Shown: positions 20,130 through 29,855 of the stretch, piece after piece | Layout: each line of letters starts with the position of its first letter | Position numbering within the stretch: the first letter of the stretch is position 1 | NCBI RefSeq assembly: GCF_001552075.1 | Contig: NZ_BCQM01000006.1 | Location: forward strand, 124,001-188,000 | DNA: 64,000 bases | Origin: Arthrobacter luteolus NBRC 107841 | Lineage (GTDB): Bacteria; Actinomycetota; Actinomycetes; Actinomycetales; Micrococcaceae | Direction: 5' to 3' | The notes under the pieces: model-generated | Seen by the model: the letters and a program-made list of their open reading frames with translations, nothing else | Databases searched by the model: none | Told to the model about the DNA's origin: nothing | Translations under genes and position numbers: made by a program

Positions 20130-20295
20130 GCGGCCAGCTCTCCCGTCCGGACAAACACTTTTGGGCGCCTGTTTGGCTCCCCTACGTACTACTGTAAGGG
20201 CCGCAGGCACGGCATAGGATTTCTGCCGCGGCGCGGACCCGGAACTTTGTTATCTGCGGGGTGGAAAATCAGCATCCTAATGCAACCATAGAGCT

Positions 20296-21060
20296 ATGAC
20301 ATCCCCTGGGGGCCCGACGCCGTTTTCGAGCGCCGGCGACGGCCCGAATGCTGCCACCGGCGTGCTGCTGAGCCATGGCTTCACCGGCTCCACCGTGAGC
20401 ATGCTGGGCTGGGCCCGCTATTTGGCCGATGCCGGCTACGCCGTCAGCCTTCCGCTGCTTCCGGGACACGGGACAACCTGGCAGGAGCTGGCGCGCACCC
20501 CGTGGGAGCACTGGTACCAGGCCTATGACGATGCATATGCCAGCCTCGCTGACCGGACCGACCGGGTCGTGGCGGCAGGTTTGTCGATGGGCGGGGCGCT
20601 GGCGCTCCGCCTGGCTGCCCTCCGTCCGGTAGCCGGCGTCGCCGTCGTAAATCCCGGGCTGACTGTGGCAGATCCCCGCGCGCGGTATGCCCGCCTGCTC
20701 AAATACGTGATGCCTTCCGTTCCGGCCATCGGCAACAGCATCAAGCTGCCGGGTCAGGATGAAATCGCGTACGCCCGCACCCCCGTGGGCGCCGTGGCTG
20801 AACTCCTGCGGTTGTTTAAGGACACCGCGGCTCATCTGCCCAGCGTCACCGCACCCGTCATCGCTTTCCGTTCCACAGTGGATCCGGTGGTACCGGAATC
20901 AAGCATGGATCTGCTGCGGAAGCTGATCGGAAGTACCGAACTCGAGGTTGTCCCTTTGGAAAACAGTTACCACGTGGCCACCATGGACCACGATGCTCCT
21001 TTGATCTTTGAACGCTCCCATGAATTTATCCAACGGGTGAGTGCAGGTGCCCCGGCATGA
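20296..21060 (+). CDS. Alpha/beta hydrolase (carboxylesterase/monoacylglycerol lipase-like)
   Basis: A 254-residue serine hydrolase. The nucleophile elbow is GLSMGG, the oxyanion region LSHGFTGS; an Asp (FRSTVDPVVP) and His (NSYHVATMD) complete the triad in the usual order. The shape and length resemble bacterial monoacylglycerol lipase/esterase Est30-type enzymes, so a short-chain or monoacyl ester is the likely substrate. It overlaps the next gene by ATGA. Its place between plsC and an acyl-CoA synthetase suggests lipid turnover (inference). Confidence 0.85.
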   Translation: MTSPGGPTPFSSAGDGPNAATGVLLSHGFTGSTVSMLGWARYLADAGYAVSLPLLPGHGTTWQELARTPWEHWYQAYDDAYASLADRTDRVVAAGLSMGGALALRLAALRPVAGVAVVNPGLTVADPRARYARLLKYVMPSVPAIGNSIKLPGQDEIAYARTPVGAVAELLRLFKDTAAHLPSVTAPVIAFRSTVDPVVPESSMDLLRKLIGSTELEVVPLENSYHVATMDHDAPLIFERSHEFIQRVSAGAPA

Positions 21061-21587
21061 CTGACCGCGAACCGGAACGCAACGAATCCACTGACGACGC
21101 CACCTGGCAGGATCTGGTGGCCCGCCTGCAGGAGACCCCGGACCTCGATCCCGGGGCGGACACCCCGGAGCGGGACACCCATCCGGGACCGGCCGCAGCT
21201 GTGCAGCCGGACTCCCGCACGCCGTCTGATCCGAGAACACCGGCCGAACGCACGCGTGCCATCTTCGAAAACCAGCCCCTGCGCCGCGAACCGCTGACCG
21301 GTCCGAGCACCGGGCCGCGCGACTACAGCCCGCAGGAGGACGAGTCCGACGGCAGCTTCGTCCCGGAGGAACCGCCGCCGCTGGGCAGCGGGGAACCCCT
21401 GGTCATCCTCGCCTGGCTCGGGGCCGCGGGTGGACCGCTGCTGCTCCTGCTCTTCGCCATGTTCTGGCGCAGCGCTCCGCTCACCGTTGTGCTGGGCATC
21501 GTCGCCCTGTTTGTCGTGTCCTCCGGCTACCTGCTCTACCGCCTTCCCCAGCACCGGGATGAGGACGACGACGGCGCTGCGGTCTAG
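21057..21587 (+). CDS. Hypothetical membrane protein
   Basis: A 176-residue protein of unknown function, translationally coupled to the esterase (ATGA overlap). The first about 115 residues are hydrophilic, acidic and Pro-rich and probably disordered in the cytoplasm. Two membrane segments follow near residues 118-138 and 143-160, then a short acidic tail. No family is recognised. Confidence 0.75.
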   Translation: MTDREPERNESTDDATWQDLVARLQETPDLDPGADTPERDTHPGPAAAVQPDSRTPSDPRTPAERTRAIFENQPLRREPLTGPSTGPRDYSPQEDESDGSFVPEEPPPLGSGEPLVILAWLGAAGGPLLLLLFAMFWRSAPLTVVLGIVALFVVSSGYLLYRLPQHRDEDDDGAAV

Positions 21588-21603
21588 CCGCAGCGGGAAC
21601 CAG

Positions 21604-22671
21604 TCAGCGCCGGGCGGCCACCCGGGAAAGGTCGGCCGCGCCGATCAGGCCCGCGGACGGGCCGAGGGCCGCCTTCTCGATCCTGGCCTCGGGCCGGAAC
21701 CCCCGCCCCGTGAGGTTGCGGGAGAAGGACCTCCGGGCCGGTTCCAGGAGGAGGTTGCCGGCGTCGCTGAGGCCACCGCCGATGACGAACATCCCGGGGT
21801 CCAGGGCGGCTGCGAGGTTCGCGAGGCCCAGGCCCAGCCACTCCCCAACTTCGCCGAGGAGCTCGATGGCGGTCCGGTCCCCCTCGAGGGCAAGGCGGGT
21901 CACGACGGCGCCGGTAATGTCAGGGATCCGGCCGTCGACGCTGCGCAGCAGTTCCTGGGCCACCGGCGAATTGGCCTCCGCCAGTTCGCGGGCTTCCCGG
22001 CCCAGCGCATTACCCGAGGCATACTGCTCCCAGCATCCACGGTTGCCGCATTCGCAGCGCCGGCCCTGCGGCATGATGATCTGGTGCCCGAACTCGCCGG
22101 CCACCCCGAAGCGGCCCCGCTCCAGCCGCCCGTCCATGATCATGGCCCCGCCGATCCCGGTGCCCAGGGTGATGCAGACCATTCTGCTCTCCCCCACCCC
22201 GGCGCCAAAGCGCCACTCCGCCCACGCCGCGCCGTCGGCGTCGTTGGCCAGGTAAACGCGCCGCTTGAGCAGCTTTTCCAGGTTGGCCTGCAGCGGTTCA
22301 TTCCGCCAGGCCAGGTGCGGGCTGAAGAGCACCGTGCTGCCGGCCAGGTCCATCCACCCGGCAGCACCGATTCCCACGGACCAGACGTGTTTCTCCGCCG
22401 AGAGTTCCCGGACCAGTTCCACGATGACCTGCTCTACCTCCCGGGGGTTCTGCCCCGGAGTGGAGCGGCGGACTTCCGCAAGGACCCGGCCGCTGGAATC
22501 GACCAGCCCAGCCGCGACTTTCGTGCCGCCGATGTCTATGCCGATGGCCAGGCCCCGCCGGCGCATCGGACTGGAAAGCCTGGCGGTCCGCCGCGGCCGG
22601 AAAGGATCCGCGCGCCGGGACCACCGGGCAGCAGGGAAAGGGGGAACAGGAGCTGGATTTACGTGAGGCAT
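21604..22671 (-). CDS. glk: ROK-family glucokinase
   Basis: Phosphorylates glucose with ATP in the cytoplasm. It has the N-terminal phosphate loop GIDIGGTKVAAGLVD and the ROK zinc motif CECGNRGCWEQ. ITLGTGIGGAMI and GEFGHQI are further family marks. The protein is 355 residues from ATG 22671; the first about 37 residues are a Pro/Arg-rich extension without similarity, so the true start may be ATG at MRRRGLAIG (about 22560). Neither has a clear ribosome site. Confidence 0.9.
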   Translation of the reverse strand: MPHVNPAPVPPFPAARWSRRADPFRPRRTARLSSPMRRRGLAIGIDIGGTKVAAGLVDSSGRVLAEVRRSTPGQNPREVEQVIVELVRELSAEKHVWSVGIGAAGWMDLAGSTVLFSPHLAWRNEPLQANLEKLLKRRVYLANDADGAAWAEWRFGAGVGESRMVCITLGTGIGGAMIMDGRLERGRFGVAGEFGHQIIMPQGRRCECGNRGCWEQYASGNALGREARELAEANSPVAQELLRSVDGRIPDITGAVVTRLALEGDRTAIELLGEVGEWLGLGLANLAAALDPGMFVIGGGLSDAGNLLLEPARRSFSRNLTGRGFRPEARIEKAALGPSAGLIGAADLSRVAARR

Positions 22672-22820
22672 CAACAACCAATTCTAGGCGCCCGGGCTGG
22701 ACCCGGTTCCGGCACCGTCAAGCGTTATGGTTTCGAAAGTTACCAGCGAGTACGAAAATGTGATCTAAGTTATAGGGTGGGGAACACCCCGCCGTCCGAA
22801 ATGATATCGAAGGAGCTATC

Positions 22821-24629
22821 GTGCGCGAATACAGCGTCCCCGTCCTGGTGGAGTCCTCACCGGACACGAACACAACGGACCTGCTTCTGGAACAGGCTGC
22901 CAAGCCCTCCAACCCCGCTCTTTTCGCCGTGCGCTCAACCGGTGATGCATGGACGAATATCAGCGCCACCGAGTTCCTCGCCGATGTCAAGCGGATCGCC
23001 AAGGGGCTCATGGCCTCCGGCATAGGTGCCGGGGACCGCGTCGGCATCATGGCCCGCACCCGGTATGAATGGACCCTGGTCGACTTCGCCATCTGGTTTG
23101 CCGGCGGCATCTCCGTACCCGTGTATGAGACCTCCTCCCCCGCACAGGTTGCCTGGATCCTCGGTGATTCCGAAGCCAGCGCCATCATCGTCGAGGCAGC
23201 ACGGCATGAAAATGTCGTCCGCCAGGCCGCCGCCGATGAAGACCTCTCGGGGGTGAAGCATGTCTGGCAGCTGGACGGCGGCGGGCTGGACCAGCTCCGC
23301 GAGGCCGGAGCAGCCATCACCGATGAGGAGCTTGAAGCCCGGCGGTCGCTGGCGAACCTGGAAGACACCGCCACGATCATCTACACCTCAGGAACCACCG
23401 GCAAGCCCAAGGGCTGCGAACTGACGCACAGCAACTTCGTTGAACTCTCCCGCAACGCCATGGCGGCACTGCCGGAGGTCGCCCGGGAGGATGCCCAGAC
23501 GATTATGTTCCTGCCGCTGGCGCACGTTTTTGCCCGGTTCATCTCCGTGCTGTGCGTCGCTGCGGGAGCCACGGTTGCCCACACCCCCGACGTCAAGAGC
23601 CTGCTGCCCGATCTGCAGAGCTACCAGCCCTCCTTCCTCCTGGTAGTGCCGCGCGTCTTTGAAAAGGTCTACAACTCCTCAATGCTCAAAGCCGAAGACG
23701 GCGGCAAGGGCAAGATTTTCCACGCCGGCGCGCAGACCGCCATCGAGTGGTCCAAGGCCAAGGAGGAGGGCAAGATTCCGCTGGGCCTGAAGCTGCGGCA
23801 CGCCCTGTTCGACAAACTGCTCTACTCCAAAATCCGCACTGCCATGGGCGGACGTGTCCAGTACGCCGTGTCCGGCGGCGCACCGCTGGGCGACCGCCTG
23901 GGCCACTTCTTCAACGGCATCGGCGTGATGGTCCTGGAGGGCTACGGGCTCACCGAAACCACGGCCCCGGTAAGCGTCAGCACGCCGAAGCTGATCAAGA
24001 TCGGCACCGTCGGCGCCCCGCTGCCCGGCAACGCCGTCCGGATCGCCGACGACGGAGAAATCCTGGCCAAGGGCGTCAGCGTGATGAAGGGATACTTCAA
24101 GCGCCCGGACCTGACGGAGGAGAACTTCGTTGATGGCTGGTTCCGCACCGGTGACATCGGCCAGCTCGATTCCGACGGATTCCTGAAGATCACCGGCCGC
24201 AAGAAGGAAATCATCGTGACCGCCAGCGGCAAGAACGTGATTCCCGCCGTGCTGGAAGACGCCATCCGGGCCGACGCGATCGTCTCGCAGTGCGTTGTGG
24301 TGGGCGACCACCGGCCGTTCATCTCCGCGCTCATTACCCTGGACGAGGAGGCGCTGCCCGGATGGCTGGAGCGGCACAGCCTTCCGGCCGGGACCACCGT
24401 GGCCGAAGCCGCTCAGACCCAGCAGCTGCAGGATGAGCTGCAGGCGCTGGTGGATGGAGCGAACCAGGCTGTTTCCAAGGCCGAGGCCATCAAGGTGTTC
24501 CGGGTGGTCTCCACCGACTTCACGGAGGCCAGCGGCCACCTGACACCGTCCATGAAAATCAAGCGTGCGCAGGTGCTCAAGGACTTCTCGGACGTGGTCG
24601 AAGAGATCTACTCCGGGCAGCGCGTCTAG
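22821..24629 (+). CDS. Long-chain fatty-acid--CoA ligase (FadD15-like)
   Basis: AMP-forming acyl-CoA synthetase of 602 residues. The P-loop is YTSGTTGKPKG, followed by GYGLTET and the hinge motif DGWFRTGDIG...KITGRKKE. It activates free fatty acids for phospholipid synthesis or beta-oxidation. The GTG start has AGGAG six bases upstream. By order after plsC it matches M. tuberculosis fadD15 (Rv2187). It ends at a strong terminator. Confidence 0.93.
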   Translation: MREYSVPVLVESSPDTNTTDLLLEQAAKPSNPALFAVRSTGDAWTNISATEFLADVKRIAKGLMASGIGAGDRVGIMARTRYEWTLVDFAIWFAGGISVPVYETSSPAQVAWILGDSEASAIIVEAARHENVVRQAAADEDLSGVKHVWQLDGGGLDQLREAGAAITDEELEARRSLANLEDTATIIYTSGTTGKPKGCELTHSNFVELSRNAMAALPEVAREDAQTIMFLPLAHVFARFISVLCVAAGATVAHTPDVKSLLPDLQSYQPSFLLVVPRVFEKVYNSSMLKAEDGGKGKIFHAGAQTAIEWSKAKEEGKIPLGLKLRHALFDKLLYSKIRTAMGGRVQYAVSGGAPLGDRLGHFFNGIGVMVLEGYGLTETTAPVSVSTPKLIKIGTVGAPLPGNAVRIADDGEILAKGVSVMKGYFKRPDLTEENFVDGWFRTGDIGQLDSDGFLKITGRKKEIIVTASGKNVIPAVLEDAIRADAIVSQCVVVGDHRPFISALITLDEEALPGWLERHSLPAGTTVAEAAQTQQLQDELQALVDGANQAVSKAEAIKVFRVVSTDFTEASGHLTPSMKIKRAQVLKDFSDVVEEIYSGQRV

Positions 24630-24656
24630 CCGCGCAGCCCGGCCGCACCGGCCAGC

Positions 24657-24698
24657 GAACAGCAGGGGCACGGGATTCCTCCCGTGCCCCTGCTGTTC
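24657..24698 (+). terminator. Rho-independent terminator of the acyl-CoA ligase gene
   Basis: Perfect 18-bp stem (24657-24674 with 24681-24698) around the loop ATTCCT, followed by TTGTTTT, 27 bp past the stop codon. It stands between two convergent genes; the other side has no T run, so it works mainly for the plus strand. Confidence 0.9.
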
Positions 24699-24741
24699 TT
24701 GTTTTCCGTGGTTCCGGTCCGGTTTCGGTTCCGGGGTGCTG

Positions 24742-26172
24742 CTAGGGCCGGAGAGCGGCCGGTTCCTGCGGCTGGGTCTCCAGGGACAACAGGGCGTTCT
24801 CGATCACCTCGGTGAGCGCCGGGTGGATCCAGTACTGGCCGCGCGCCATGGTGTGCGCATCCAGGCCGAAGACCATCGCCTGGACCAGTGGCTGCAGCAG
24901 CATGGAAGCCTCATGGCCCATGATGTGGGCCCCGAGCAGGCGCCCGCTGGAGCGGTCGGCCAGGAGCTTCACAAATCCCGTGGTGTCCTCCATTGCCCAG
25001 CCGTACGCCGTCGAACCGTACTCCTGCACCACCGTTGCCAGCTCGAGTCCGTGCTCAGCGGCATACACCTTGGCCTGCGCCTCGGTGAGGCCCACGGAGG
25101 CGACCTGCGGATGGCTGAAAACCGCAGCCGGAACAAAGCGGTGCGACGAAGCCCGGAGCTCCCCTGGATGCAGCAGATTGTGGCTGACCACCCGGGCTTC
25201 GTGATTGGCAACATGCTTCAGCTGATGTTCGCTGCTCACGTCGCCCAGTCCCCAGATCCCGGAGACGGGACGGCCGCCGCTGAGCACACGCTGGTATTCA
25301 TCGACGGCCAGCCGGCCGTCTTCCTCGAGGTCGAGGCCTGCGGCCTGCACGTCGAGCCGGTCGGTATTGGGAGTCCGGCCGGTGGCGACGAGGACCAGGT
25401 CGACGTCGATTTCGGCCGGGCCGGAGGGGCCGGACAGGACAGCGCGGACCGATCCGTCGGCGTTCTCCGCCAGCGAATCGAGCGTGTGGTGCAGCCGGAC
25501 GTCCCACTGGGCCGCAGCGGCCGCCGTGAAGCGTTCCGAGACGGTTTCATCCTGTGCCCGGAGCAGCGCGCCGGAACGGACAGCCATGGTGACCTGCGAG
25601 CCGAACGCAGAGAAGACGAAGCCGAACTCGGCCGCGATGTAGCCGCCGCCCAGGATCAGGATCCGTTCGGGCAGGTCATCAACGCGCATCACTGTGTCGG
25701 AGGTATGGACCTGCGGCAGGTCGATCCCGGGGATCTGCGGCAGCACCGGCCGTGATCCGGCGGCGATCACGATCTGGTCTGCCGTAATTTCCTCACCGGA
25801 TGCCGTCTCCAGGCGGTGGGAGCCGGTGAACCGGACGTATTCGCTGTAGAGGGTGACGTTCTCCAGCTCATCGGCACGGTAGCGCCGTCCGCCGTCGGAA
25901 ATGGCATCGATCCGCCCGAAGATGCGGTCGCGGATCTCCTGCCACCGCACGCCGTCGAGGCGCAGGTCCACACCCAGGCGCCCGGCTTCCGCTGTGGAGC
26001 CGGCGAGCTGGGCCGGATAAACGAACATTTTGGTGGGGATGCAGCCGACGTTCAGGCAGGTTCCACCGAAGGTACCGCCGTCAATGACGGCTACTTTCCG
26101 ACCGTCCCATTCCGGGGTGATCAGGGAGTTGCCGGAGCCGGAGCCGATAATGGCGAGATCGTAGTGAGTCAC
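24742..26172 (-). CDS. mtr: Mycothione reductase
   Basis: NADPH-dependent flavoprotein disulfide reductase that regenerates mycothiol, the thiol of Actinobacteria. It has 476 residues: an FAD loop (AIIGSGSGNS), the redox disulfide GGTCLNVGCIPTKM (residues 35-48), an NAD(P) domain (ILILGGGYIAAEFG) and a C-terminal catalytic His-Pro pair (YWIHPALTEVIEN). The active-site and C-terminal sequences fit Mtr better than lipoamide dehydrogenase. It follows pyruvate carboxylase with a 41-bp gap on the same strand. Confidence 0.92.
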   Translation of the reverse strand: MTHYDLAIIGSGSGNSLITPEWDGRKVAVIDGGTFGGTCLNVGCIPTKMFVYPAQLAGSTAEAGRLGVDLRLDGVRWQEIRDRIFGRIDAISDGGRRYRADELENVTLYSEYVRFTGSHRLETASGEEITADQIVIAAGSRPVLPQIPGIDLPQVHTSDTVMRVDDLPERILILGGGYIAAEFGFVFSAFGSQVTMAVRSGALLRAQDETVSERFTAAAAAQWDVRLHHTLDSLAENADGSVRAVLSGPSGPAEIDVDLVLVATGRTPNTDRLDVQAAGLDLEEDGRLAVDEYQRVLSGGRPVSGIWGLGDVSSEHQLKHVANHEARVVSHNLLHPGELRASSHRFVPAAVFSHPQVASVGLTEAQAKVYAAEHGLELATVVQEYGSTAYGWAMEDTTGFVKLLADRSSGRLLGAHIMGHEASMLLQPLVQAMVFGLDAHTMARGQYWIHPALTEVIENALLSLETQPQEPAALRP

Positions 26173-26213
26173 TCAGCCAGTCTATCGGCGGCCGGCCCCG
26201 GGCCCCGGGAGTG

Positions 26214-29200
26214 TCAGCTGGGCTCGATAACCACCAGGAGGTCGCCGCCGTCCACCTGCTGCACGCCGGCGATGGCGAGCCGCTTGACGGTTCCGGCGAC
26301 CGGAGCTGTGATTGAAGCCTCCATCTTCATGGCCTCGATGGTGGCGACTGTCTCTCCGGCAGCGACCTCCGCGCCTTCCTCAACGGTCAGGGTCACTGCT
26401 CCGGCAAAGGGGGCGGCCACATGGCCGGCCTGCGCCGAATCAGCCCGCTCCGCTGCCTTGGCGCTGCTCTCCACGCGGCGGTCCCGCACCATGACCGGGC
26501 GCATCTGCCCGTTCAGGGTTGTCATGACCGTCCGCATGCCCTTGTCATCGGGTTCGGAGACAGCTTCCAGCGTGGCTATCAGGCGCACGCCCTTTTCCAG
26601 CTCGACGATGTGCTCCACCCCGGGCCGCAGGCCGTACAGGTAGTCCCGCGTATCCAGGACCGAGAGGTCCCCGTAAGCTTCCCGGGTCGCGGCGAATTCG
26701 CGGGCCGGGCCGGCAAAGAGCAGGCGGTTCAAGGTTGTCCGCCGGGTGGCGGAATCTCCGGTCAGTCCCTGTTCATCAACGTCGGTGAGCTCCACCAACC
26801 GCGGCTTGGGCGTGCGCCCCTGGAGTGCCTTGGTGCGGAAAGGTTCGGGCCAGCCACCGGGAGGGTCCCCCAGTTCGCCGCTGAGGAACCCGATAACGGA
26901 GTCCGGGATGTCGTAGTTCTGCGGATTCTCTTCGAAGTCGTCCGGTGAGACATTGCTGCCGACGAGCTGGAGCGCGAGGTCCCCGACGACCTTGGACGAG
27001 GGCGTCACCTTGACCAGGCGGCCCAGGATCCGGTCGGCGGCGGTGTACATGTCCTCGATGGCTTCGAACCGCTCCCCCAGGCCGAGGGCAATGGCCTGCT
27101 GGCGCAGGTTGGACAGCTGTCCGCCGGGAATCTCGTGCTGGTACACCCGCCCGGTGGGGCCGGCCAGCCCGGACTCAAACGGGGCGTACACGCGGCGGAC
27201 CGCTTCCCAGTACGGTTCCATCGAGCTGACGGCATCCAGGCTCAGCCCGGTGTCCCGCGGGGTGTTGGCCAGGGCGGCCACGAGGGACGACGCCGAGGGC
27301 TGGCTGGTCGTGCCGGCCAGAGTGGCACTGGCGACGTCCACTGCATCAACCCCCGCCTCAGCGGCTGCCAGGAGGGTGGCCAGCTGCCCGCCGGCGGTGT
27401 CGTGCGTGTGGAGGTGGACCGGAAGGTCGAAACGCTCGCGGAGAGCTGCCACCAGTTTTGCCGCTGCAGCCGGGCGGAGCAGCCCGGCCATGTCCTTGAT
27501 CGCCAGGATGTGTGCCCCGGCATCCACCATCTTCTGCGCCAGGCCCAGGTAGTAGTCCAGCGTGTAGAGGGTTTCCTTCGGATCAAGCATGTCGGCGGTG
27601 TAGCAGAGCGCCGCTTCGGCGACGGCGGTGCCGGTCCGGCGCACCGCTTCAATGGCGGGGGCCATCTGGCTCACGTCGTTCAGGGCATCGAAGATGCGGA
27701 AGATGTCGACGCCGGCTGCCGCCGCCTCTTCGACGAACGCATCCGAGACCTCGGTGGGGTACGGCGTGTAACCCACGGTGTTCCGACCGCGCAGCAGCAT
27801 CTGGATGCACACGTTAGGCAGCGCCTGGCGGAGCGCGTCCAGCCGCTCCCACGGGTCCTCGCCCAGGAAGCGGAGCGCCACGTCATAGGTCGCTCCGCCC
27901 CAGGCCTCCACCGACAGCAGTTCCGGAGTCAGGGCGGCCACAGCAGGCGCCGCGCCAATCAGGTCGCGGGTGCGGACCCGGGTGGCCAGCAGCGACTGGT
28001 GGGCATCCCGGAACGTGGTGTCGGTAACGGCAAGGGCCTGCTGCGCGCGAAGGGCCGCAGCGAACTTCTCCGGTCCCAGTTCCTGCAGCCGCTGCCGGGA
28101 GCCGGGGCGGGGTTCCGGCAGGTCCTTCGGCAGTTTCTCCAGCGGGTTAACCTGCGCCGGCAGTTCCCCATGGGGTTTGTGCACGGTGACATCGGCCAGC
28201 CAGTTCAGAAGCTTGGTTCCGCGGTCTGCGGGTCCGCGGGCGTTGAGCAGTTCCGGCCGCTCTTCAATGAAGGAGGTGGCAACGTCCCCGGCAATGAAGT
28301 CGGGGTCATCCAGAACCGCCTGGAGGAAGGAAATATTGCTCGAAACGCCGCGGATCCGGAACTCCGCCAAGGCACGGCGGGCCCGGTTCACCGCGGCGGG
28401 ATAGGTCCGCCCGCGGCAGGTGAGCTTCACCAGCATCGAGTCGAAGTGCGGGCTGATCTCGGCACCGGCGTACACGGTGCCGCCGTCGAGCCGCACACCG
28501 GCACCGCCGGCGGAGCGGTAGGCGCTGATCTTGCCGACGTCAGGCCGGAAACCGTTGGCCGGATCTTCGGTGGTGATGCGGCACTGCAGGGCCGCACCGC
28601 GGATCTGCAGTTCGTCCTGCACCAGGCCCAGATCGGCAAGGTTCTCCCCGGCCGCGATGCGCATCTGCGCCTGAACCAGGTCCACGTCGGTGATTTCCTC
28701 CGTGACCGTGTGCTCCACCTGGATGCGGGGGTTCATCTCGATGAAAACGTGCTGGCCGGCCCGTTCGCCGATGGTGTCCACCAGGAACTCGACCGTTCCG
28801 GCGTTGACGTAGTTCAGCGATTTGGCGAACGTGACGGCGTCCCGGTACAGCGCCTGCCGGATCCCTTCATCCAGGTTCGGCGCCGGAGCAATCTCAATGA
28901 CCTTCTGGTGGCGGCGCTGCAGCGAACAGTCACGTTCGAACAGGTGGACAACGTTGCCCTCCTTGTCCGCCAGGATCTGCACCTCAATGTGGCGCGGGCG
29001 CAGCACAGCCTGCTCCAGGAACACGGTCGGGTCGCCGAAGGCGGTGTCCGCTTCCCGCATGGCGGCGTTCAGCGCTTCCGGGAGATCCTTGGCGGTATCC
29101 ACCCGCCGCATACCGCGGCCCCCGCCGCCGGCAACGGCCTTGACGAAGATGGGGAAACCGATGTCCTCCGCTTTGGTGAGCAGTTCCTCAGGGTCAGCAC

Positions 29201-29612
29201 TCGGTTCGGTGGAACGGAGGACCGGGATTCCGGCTTCCCGGGCGGCATTCAGGGCATGGACCTTGTGCCCGGCCAGCTCCAGGACATCCGCCCCGGGACC
29301 GATGAAGGTGATGCCCGCTTCCTGGGCCGCCTTGGCCAGCTGGGCATTCTCTGAGAGGAATCCGTACCCCGGGTAGATCGCGTCGCAGCCGGCCTCCCGC
29401 GCCACGCGGAGGATTTCATCGACGTCGAGGTAGGCCCGGACGGGATGGCCTTCGCTGCCGATCAGGTAGGCCTCATCGGCCTTCTGCCGGTGAATGGAGT
29501 TGCGGTCCTCATAAGGGAAAACCGCAACTGTCTTCGCGCCAAGCTCATAGGCTGCGCGGAAGGCGCGGATGGCGATTTCGCCGCGGTTGGCGACCAGGAT
29601 CTTCGAGAACAT
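26214..29612 (-). CDS. pyc: Pyruvate carboxylase
   Basis: Biotin enzyme that makes oxaloacetate from pyruvate and bicarbonate (anaplerosis). It is one chain of 1132 residues. An N-terminal biotin carboxylase has VKAVAGGGGRGMR and EMNPRIQVEHTVTEE. The middle carboxyltransferase domain has TTFRDAHQSLLATRVR and CYTADMLDP. The C-terminal biotinyl domain carries AMKMEAS near residue 1098, where Lys is biotinylated. Length and domain order are those of the single-chain form. It is divergent from the orphan parA gene. Confidence 0.97.
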   Translation of the reverse strand: MFSKILVANRGEIAIRAFRAAYELGAKTVAVFPYEDRNSIHRQKADEAYLIGSEGHPVRAYLDVDEILRVAREAGCDAIYPGYGFLSENAQLAKAAQEAGITFIGPGADVLELAGHKVHALNAAREAGIPVLRSTEPSADPEELLTKAEDIGFPIFVKAVAGGGGRGMRRVDTAKDLPEALNAAMREADTAFGDPTVFLEQAVLRPRHIEVQILADKEGNVVHLFERDCSLQRRHQKVIEIAPAPNLDEGIRQALYRDAVTFAKSLNYVNAGTVEFLVDTIGERAGQHVFIEMNPRIQVEHTVTEEITDVDLVQAQMRIAAGENLADLGLVQDELQIRGAALQCRITTEDPANGFRPDVGKISAYRSAGGAGVRLDGGTVYAGAEISPHFDSMLVKLTCRGRTYPAAVNRARRALAEFRIRGVSSNISFLQAVLDDPDFIAGDVATSFIEERPELLNARGPADRGTKLLNWLADVTVHKPHGELPAQVNPLEKLPKDLPEPRPGSRQRLQELGPEKFAAALRAQQALAVTDTTFRDAHQSLLATRVRTRDLIGAAPAVAALTPELLSVEAWGGATYDVALRFLGEDPWERLDALRQALPNVCIQMLLRGRNTVGYTPYPTEVSDAFVEEAAAAGVDIFRIFDALNDVSQMAPAIEAVRRTGTAVAEAALCYTADMLDPKETLYTLDYYLGLAQKMVDAGAHILAIKDMAGLLRPAAAAKLVAALRERFDLPVHLHTHDTAGGQLATLLAAAEAGVDAVDVASATLAGTTSQPSASSLVAALANTPRDTGLSLDAVSSMEPYWEAVRRVYAPFESGLAGPTGRVYQHEIPGGQLSNLRQQAIALGLGERFEAIEDMYTAADRILGRLVKVTPSSKVVGDLALQLVGSNVSPDDFEENPQNYDIPDSVIGFLSGELGDPPGGWPEPFRTKALQGRTPKPRLVELTDVDEQGLTGDSATRRTTLNRLLFAGPAREFAATREAYGDLSVLDTRDYLYGLRPGVEHIVELEKGVRLIATLEAVSEPDDKGMRTVMTTLNGQMRPVMVRDRRVESSAKAAERADSAQAGHVAAPFAGAVTLTVEEGAEVAAGETVATIEAMKMEASITAPVAGTVKRLAIAGVQQVDGGDLLVVIEPS

Positions 29613-29855
29613 TGCACTCCTGCACAGTTTCGGGTGGGTTAAGCGGACCAGCCATCAGCTTTCAGTCTCATGACGGCCGCCGAAAACGGCAAGAACCAGT
29701 GAGACAGATCACTTCGAGCATAGTTCAGCGCCGGGCGCAGATGTGCAAACCCGAGCCTGCCCGGCTTGTCGGCACACGTCACATAGAATGAGTGTGGTTC
29801 CCCGGCACGGACCCGGCGCCCGTGATCCTCGACACGTTAGGTATTGGTTCAACAA
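29613..29855. other. Divergent intergenic region pyc/parA
   Basis: About 240 bp between two divergent genes. It should hold both promoters. I see one plausible -10 (TAGAAT, about 29785-29790) for the parA side, but no well-spaced -35 and no convincing dyad or riboswitch. Confidence 0.4.

Noticed and set aside
21430-23025. 531-codon plus-strand frame over the glucokinase gene
   Set aside because: The region is coding on the minus strand for a clear ROK kinase; the plus frame has no domain and runs through gene boundaries.
27135-29354. 739-codon plus-strand frame antisense to pyruvate carboxylase
   Set aside because: It is the mirror of a well-conserved pyc gene; its product is Arg/Gly/Pro-rich without any family, as expected for GC-rich antisense frames.
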